From Candidatus Pristimantibacillus lignocellulolyticus (GTDB lineage: Bacteria; Bacillota; Bacilli; Paenibacillales; Paenibacillaceae): 64,000 bases of DNA. This document shows, one piece after another, positions 60,347-64,000 of this stretch. Below the pieces are notes generated by a model. That model made no database searches. It worked only from the letters and a program-made list of their open reading frames with translations, and was not told the DNA's origin. How positions within the stretch are numbered: position 1 is the stretch's first letter; each line of letters starts with the position of its first letter. The stretch spans positions 1,789,501-1,853,500 of the forward strand of contig CP097899.1 of the NCBI GenBank assembly GCA_023639215.1, written 5' to 3'. The position numbers and the translations under genes were made by a program.

Positions 60347-61302
60347 TGAACGTATTATTAGTGGGCGCAGGACTAATGGCTGGAGAATATGCCAATGTAT
60401 TAAATGCTATGAATATTAAATATACCGTTGTTGGTCGCAGTGAAAACAGTGCGAAAAGATTCAAGGAAACGCAAGGAGTTCCTGTCATCATCGGTGGGCT
60501 AGAAAGCTTAGACGACGGTTTTTTGCAAAATTATTCTCATGCAATTGTTGCAACTACTCTTGAAAGTCTTGAAGATAATGTCTTGTATTTGTTGGATAAA
60601 GGAATGAAAGAAATATTAGTAGAGAAGCCTGGTGCAGTTACAGAAGAAGGAATTGAACGGATTAATAAACTCTCAAAAAAGTATGAGGCAAAAACATATA
60701 TCGCATATAATAGAAGGTTTTATTCTTCAATTATGGAAGCTAGGAAACGTATTGAAGAAGACGGAGGCTTAACGTCCTTTTTATTTGAGTTTACAGAATG
60801 GACTCATATTATAGAAAAGCTGAATAAAACTGCCTTTCAGCTGAACAACTTGTTTATTGGTAACTCTACTCATGTAGTAGATGCCGCATTTTATATTGGT
60901 GGGCTACCGAGGGAACTTCAAGGGTACACGCAAAGCAAGTTAGTGTGGCACCAAAAAGGAAGCATATTTGTAGGTGCGGGTATAACAATGAACGATATTC
61001 CATTTTCTTATCACGCCAATTGGAATGCACCTGGCAGCTGGAAACTAGAATTGTTAACGAATAAAAACAGGTTTATTTTTAGGCCATTTGAGCAGCTACA
61101 CACTCAGAAAATTGGAAGCACTGCAATAGAACAAGTTACATTTGATGATCATTTAGATACTCAATTTAAACCAGGTTTGTATCGTCAACTCGAGCAATTT
61201 TTATTAGGTGGAGATTACGGACAACTACTCTCTATAGAAGATGCGGCTCGTACGTTTCATTGGTTCTATCGTATACTTGGACAACATGGAGGTAGCGTAT
61301 GA
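60343..61302 (+). CDS. Gfo/Idh/MocA-family oxidoreductase, third of three
   Basis: Product of 319 residues: Rossmann loop VLLVGAGLMAGEYANVL (4-20), ILVEKPGAV (about 88-96) with the conserved EKP, and NSTHVVDAAFYIGG (about 176-189) carrying the His/Asp pair. The stretch AYNRRFYSSI is typical of Gfo/Idh enzymes. It differs clearly from the two other copies, so the three are not a recent amplification. ATGA overlaps on both sides tie it to its neighbours. Confidence 0.72.
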   Translation: MMNVLLVGAGLMAGEYANVLNAMNIKYTVVGRSENSAKRFKETQGVPVIIGGLESLDDGFLQNYSHAIVATTLESLEDNVLYLLDKGMKEILVEKPGAVTEEGIERINKLSKKYEAKTYIAYNRRFYSSIMEARKRIEEDGGLTSFLFEFTEWTHIIEKLNKTAFQLNNLFIGNSTHVVDAAFYIGGLPRELQGYTQSKLVWHQKGSIFVGAGITMNDIPFSYHANWNAPGSWKLELLTNKNRFIFRPFEQLHTQKIGSTAIEQVTFDDHLDTQFKPGLYRQLEQFLLGGDYGQLLSIEDAARTFHWFYRILGQHGGSV

Positions 61303-62168
61303 GAATTTTAATATTAGGTGATTCACTTGGACTTCCAAGACCACATCGTATTAATAATTATTCTCCTTTGGAACAAGAGCTGGCTGTTTCATATGAACAA
61401 ACATATTCATCGATTATACAAAGAAGCTTATTGGAAACATTTAAGTTTGAGCCGTATTTTGAGATAATAAATCGTTCTAGACGTTTTTGTACTTTAAGAG
61501 ATATTGATGCGGAATTTGCAGATTACCTTTTCTTTTACGAGCCAGATATAATTGTATTACAAATTGGTATTGTTGACTGCTGGTTCAGGGAAGGCAGAAC
61601 TCAAATGGTAAACAGTGAGGACTTCCAAAATTATTTAAACAAAATATTAAAAATGCTATCATTGAGACAGAATTGTTTTTTGATTATCGTAGGCATTTCG
61701 CCAACATCTAGCAAAATGGATGAAAGGCACGGTGGTCTTAACGAGGAAATAAGTAAATATAATCAAATTTACAAAGCTAATGTTGATAATAAAAGAATAT
61801 TTTATATTGATATGGAACAGTACGTGGATCCATCAGATGTGCATAAATACTTGTTGCCGGACGATCATCATTTAAACCCAGAGGGAAATCTATTGGTGGC
61901 GAATGATTTGTTAAGAATAATTTATTCATTGACATATAATAAAATAGGGTATCAATTGCATCAACAACAAGATATGGATGGAGCATTAGCACGTTTTGAA
62001 CTTGCATATAAACTGTACCCTTACAATGTTGATAATATATACAATTATATTTTTTTGCTACACAATAAGAATGATATAGAGCAATTACAATTAGTATCAG
62101 AATTTTGTGAAGAAAATATCTATGATCCTGATATTCAACAATTATTGTTTGAGTGTAATATTAAATAA
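61299..62168 (+). CDS. SGNH/GDSL-type hydrolase with helical C-terminal repeat
   Basis: Product of 289 residues. The N-terminal ILGDSLGLPRP gives the nucleophile Ser9, IVLQIGIVD is the block III region (GxND altered to GIVD) and DDHHLNPEG near 188-196 gives the Asp-His pair. The last 80 residues form a short TPR-like helical region (GYQLHQQQDMDGALARFELAYKL, about 214-236). There is no signal peptide, so it acts in the cytosol. SGNH enzymes remove or transfer O-acyl groups; here the sugar or its carrier form is the likely substrate. Confidence 0.75.
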   Translation: MRILILGDSLGLPRPHRINNYSPLEQELAVSYEQTYSSIIQRSLLETFKFEPYFEIINRSRRFCTLRDIDAEFADYLFFYEPDIIVLQIGIVDCWFREGRTQMVNSEDFQNYLNKILKMLSLRQNCFLIIVGISPTSSKMDERHGGLNEEISKYNQIYKANVDNKRIFYIDMEQYVDPSDVHKYLLPDDHHLNPEGNLLVANDLLRIIYSLTYNKIGYQLHQQQDMDGALARFELAYKLYPYNVDNIYNYIFLLHNKNDIEQLQLVSEFCEENIYDPDIQQLLFECNIK

Positions 62169-62203
62169 AAAATAAATATTAAATATTAGAATGAGGAAAA
62201 CAT

Positions 62204-63019
62204 ATGAACTATACCAAAAAATTCTCACTAGTGGGAAAAAATGCAATCGTTACTGGTGGTGCAGGGATCTTGGGTAGGCATTTTTGTTTTGGTCTAGCTG
62301 AAGCAGGAGCACAGGTAGCTGTAGTAGATATCAATAAAGAGGCTTCCCAGCAGGTGGTCGATCAAATCATTGAACGCGGTGGTAAAGCGACGCGCTTTTA
62401 TTGTAATTTAACCTCTGAACAATCTGTAATCTCAATGGTAGACTCAGTAAGGTCTGAATTTGGCTCTATTGATATCCTCCATAATAATGCAGCTGGTAAA
62501 TCAAATGATTTGAATGCCTTTTTTGCACCCTTTGAAGAGTATGAGCTAAACCAATGGAATCAGATTATGTCCACAGATTTAGATAGTATGTTTTTGGTTG
62601 CTAAGCATGTAGGTAAAGTGATGAAAGAACAAGGGCAGGGAGGCTCAATTATGCAAACTTCTTCTATTTACGGCATAATGGGTCCAGATAATCGAATATA
62701 CGAAGGCTCATATTACTTAGAACGCGGAATAAATACCCCTGCTATTTATTCCGCCGCTAAAGCTGGCGTCATTGGACTTACACGTTATTTAGCTACTTAT
62801 TGGGCTAAGGATAATATTCGTGTAAATACAATTACTCCTGGTGGAGTAGAAAGTGGACAAAATGATGTATTCAAGGAGAAGTATAGTAATCGAATTCCTT
62901 TAGGGAGAATGGCGCAACCTGAGGAAATGGTAGGTGCTTTAATTTTTCTAGCATCTGATGCATCTAGTTATATTACTGGTCAAAATATTATTATTGATGG
63001 TGGATTGAATGCTTGGTAA
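62204..63019 (+). CDS. Short-chain dehydrogenase/reductase, PtmA-like
   Basis: Product of 271 residues with the NAD(P) loop TGGAGILG (17-24), HNNAAG (NNAG motif), SSIYG and the catalytic Tyr182/Lys186 (YSAAK), followed by NTITPGGVESGQ. In Campylobacter, ptmA is an SDR gene of the legionaminate locus that helps provide the amino-sugar precursor. The match is by family and cluster membership. A clear gap of 35 bases and an own site (ATGAGGAAAAC) precede ATG 62204. It is the last gene of the operon; no strong terminator follows directly. Confidence 0.8.
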   Translation: MNYTKKFSLVGKNAIVTGGAGILGRHFCFGLAEAGAQVAVVDINKEASQQVVDQIIERGGKATRFYCNLTSEQSVISMVDSVRSEFGSIDILHNNAAGKSNDLNAFFAPFEEYELNQWNQIMSTDLDSMFLVAKHVGKVMKEQGQGGSIMQTSSIYGIMGPDNRIYEGSYYLERGINTPAIYSAAKAGVIGLTRYLATYWAKDNIRVNTITPGGVESGQNDVFKEKYSNRIPLGRMAQPEEMVGALIFLASDASSYITGQNIIIDGGLNAW

Positions 63020-63440
63020 AGAAAACGGACATCGAACAATTAATTACGAATATTAGAAGCTAATCTATAGTAGATATGCATACTCGCAGAAAATAGGCGT
63101 TCTAGTGCATATCGATAATGGGTATCGTTTTATCTGAACCGTCATACTTGGTATGTAGATATCCATTACGTTAGGAGTAACATATAGTTTTACTCCCATG
63201 TAATGTTTGGAGTCAGGGTTTACCATGCCTTCTAACGGTTAAGCGAGGAATCTAGTTGTATAAAAGTTTAATATTCAGGGTAAATGATAATTATAAAGAG
63301 ATAGCGGCGATTGTAAGACTCATCGATTCTCGTAGTGATCTCCAAAATTCTGCAAAACGGCAGTAAATATGATATATTGTATAAAAATAGCATGAACTCT
63401 TAAAAAGAACTGCCCATCCACCAATAATGTATTCGCTTTC
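63020..63440. other. Intergenic region with weak hairpins only
   Basis: No gene was found. Two imperfect hairpins are visible: GATATGCA-TA-CT opposite AGTGCATATC (about 63073-63107) and GGAGTAA opposite TTTACTCC (about 63173-63196). Neither is followed by a T-run, so operon termination is not explained. Confidence 0.4.
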
Positions 63441-63449
63441 AAAAATAGA

Positions 63450-63479
63450 TTGACAATTTGAACCAACGTATTGTATATT
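63450..63479 (+). promoter_or_regulatory. Sigma-A promoter of the cold-shock gene overlapping an inverted repeat
   Basis: TTGACA (63450-63455), 18 bases, TATATT (63474-63479). The perfect inverted repeat ACAATTTGAA / TTCAAATTGT (63453-63462, 63478-63487) covers both boxes. Its arms resemble the ends of family A repeats. Confidence 0.6.
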
Positions 63480-63540
63480 CAAATTGTGGCCCATATAAGG
63501 TTGCCACCTAGTATTTTGAATACGAAGGGAATGTTTGCAC

Positions 63541-63738
63541 ATGCAAGGAAAAGTTAAATGGTTTAACGCAGAAAAAGGTTATGGTTTTATCGAAACAGAA
63601 CAAGGTGGCGATGTATTCGTACATTTCTCCGCTATCCAAACAGAAGGTTTCAAAACTCTTGAAGAAGGCCAAGAAGTTGAATTCGACATTGTTGAAGGCG
63701 CTCGTGGTCCTCAAGCTGCTAACGTTAACAAACTGTAA
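63541..63738 (+). CDS. Cold-shock protein (Csp family)
   Basis: Single-stranded nucleic acid chaperone of 65 residues, a complete OB fold. RNP1 is KGYGFIE (13-19 region) and RNP2 is VFVHFSAI (about 26-33), both with the usual aromatic residues; GPQAANVNK closes the domain. ATG 63541 lies 10 bases after GAAGGGA. The in-frame TTG 63535 is closer to that site but gives an unusual MHMQ start. A 28-base stretch of the leader (63500-63528) resembles 5485-5512, before the DUF5693-like gene. Transcription should end at the hairpin at 63785. Confidence 0.95.
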   Translation: MQGKVKWFNAEKGYGFIETEQGGDVFVHFSAIQTEGFKTLEEGQEVEFDIVEGARGPQAANVNKL

Positions 63739-63780
63739 TTATAAGGCTGTATAGCCCTTTCTTTATAGTTATAATGGTTG

Positions 63781-63813
63781 AAAAGGACTTCCCACAAGGA
63801 AGTTCTTTTTTTG
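63781..63813 (+). terminator. Intrinsic terminator after the cold-shock gene
   Basis: GGACTTCC / GGAAGTTC stem (one G-U pair) with a five-base loop, then T7. Confidence 0.88.
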
Positions 63814-63879
63814 TATGTTAACATTATGGACGATAGTTAGCACTACTCTATATTTTTTCGCTTGAACTTTGTGTATAAT

Positions 63880-63894
63880 TGAGAATGATTATCA
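63880..63894 (+). promoter_or_regulatory. Fur-box-like operator
   Basis: TGAGAATGATTATCA matches the 7-1-7 Fur consensus TGATAATNATTATCA at 13 of the 14 fixed positions. It directly follows a TATAAT (63874-63879), the expected place for iron repression. No good -35 box was found. Confidence 0.7.
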
Positions 63895-63906
63895 CACAAA
63901 AAGTAG

Positions 63907-64000
63907 GTGAAAAATATTTCTACTGAATTAACGAATATAATTAACACTCCATTTGTTTTTCATTATCCTCAAACTGTAATAGAGTTATCAAAGTTAATAG
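63907..64000 (+). CDS. Start of an unidentified, possibly iron-regulated gene (cut by window end)
   Basis: An open frame of 31 codons runs from GTG 63907 to the window edge, after a stop codon at 63904. It reads MKNISTELTNIINTPFVFHY and continues with PQTVIELSKLI. The start is uncertain because the GTG overlaps the only Shine-Dalgarno-like sequence AGGTGA. The Fur-box-like site 13 bases upstream suggests a siderophore or iron uptake role. The fragment is too short to name. Confidence 0.35.
   Translation, partial: MKNISTELTNIINTPFVFHYPQTVIELSKLI

Noticed and set aside
48133..63019. Pseudaminic acid (Pse) synthesis
   Set aside because: There is no PseG-type hydrolase; a NeuC/LegG-type epimerase and a PtmE-type transferase are present, which fit the legionaminic route better. 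Not fully excluded without alignment.
63291..63714. Minus-strand reading frames around the cold-shock gene
   Set aside because: They are antisense to an obvious gene and its promoter, have no ribosome sites and no recognisable domains. The same applies to all other minus-strand frames in the window.

Overview
The window looks like a chromosomal segment of a low-GC, spore-forming, motile, S-layered member of the Bacillales, most likely Paenibacillaceae. The evidence is the order flhO-flhP-epuA-fabZ, SLH-domain proteins next to csaB/tagA/tagO, an alpha/beta-type spore protein, degSU next to comFA/comFC, and a full flgM-to-hag late flagellar block. Every convincing gene is on the + strand. No tRNA, rRNA, CRISPR array, transposase or prophage gene was seen.

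Layout. 1-2.5 kb: end of a flagellar rod operon (flhO, flhP) and an EpuA-type membrane peptide. 2.9-5.1 kb: fabZ and phosphoglucomutase pgcA. 5.1-5.6 kb: a cluster of structured intergenic repeats. 5.6-11 kb: cell-wall polymer genes (a DUF5693-like membrane protein, csaB, tagA, tagO). 11.3-31 kb: a surface-protein island with two very large SLH proteins, the main S-layer protein, two secreted proteins of unknown function and a secreted phosphodiester glycosidase, interrupted by a spore protein gene and metK. 30.9-36.5 kb: degS-degU, a small membrane protein, comFA and comFC. 36.6-46.1 kb: yvyF, flgM, flgN, flgK, flgL, fliW, csrA, flaG, fliD, fliS, a fliT-like gene and two tandem flagellin genes. 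46.3-63.0 kb: a flagellin glycosylation operon of 18 tightly packed genes (maf, legB, legC, two methyltransferases, ATP-grasp, HAD, legG, PIG-L deacetylase, legI, neuD-type acyltransferase, ptmE, three Gfo/Idh enzymes, legF, SGNH hydrolase, ptmA-like SDR). 63.0-64 kb: a cold-shock gene, then a Fur-box-like site in front of a gene cut by the window edge.

How it works together. TagO, TagA and CsaB are expected to build and pyruvylate the wall polymer that SLH domains bind, so the wall anchor and the S-layer proteins it holds are encoded side by side. In the flagellar half, FliW and CsrA sit a few kilobases before two flagellin genes whose identical leaders each carry two GGA-loop hairpins, one of which displays the Shine-Dalgarno sequence in its loop. 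Sigma-D-type promoters can be placed before flgM, hag1, hag2 and, notably, maf, which ties the glycosylation operon to the flagellin genes. The sugar genes resemble the Campylobacter GDP-linked legionaminic acid route, plus a deacetylase, an ATP-grasp ligase and two methyltransferases that suggest an unusual N-acyl decoration.

The least explained material is non-coding. One family of intergenic elements has paired ends and a GTGTAC-N7-GTACAC core hairpin, with about eight full or partial copies, one of which keeps the end pairing with different bases. A second small element ends in AAAAAGTTTTAGGAGG and supplies the ribosome binding site of comFA, flgK and flgL.
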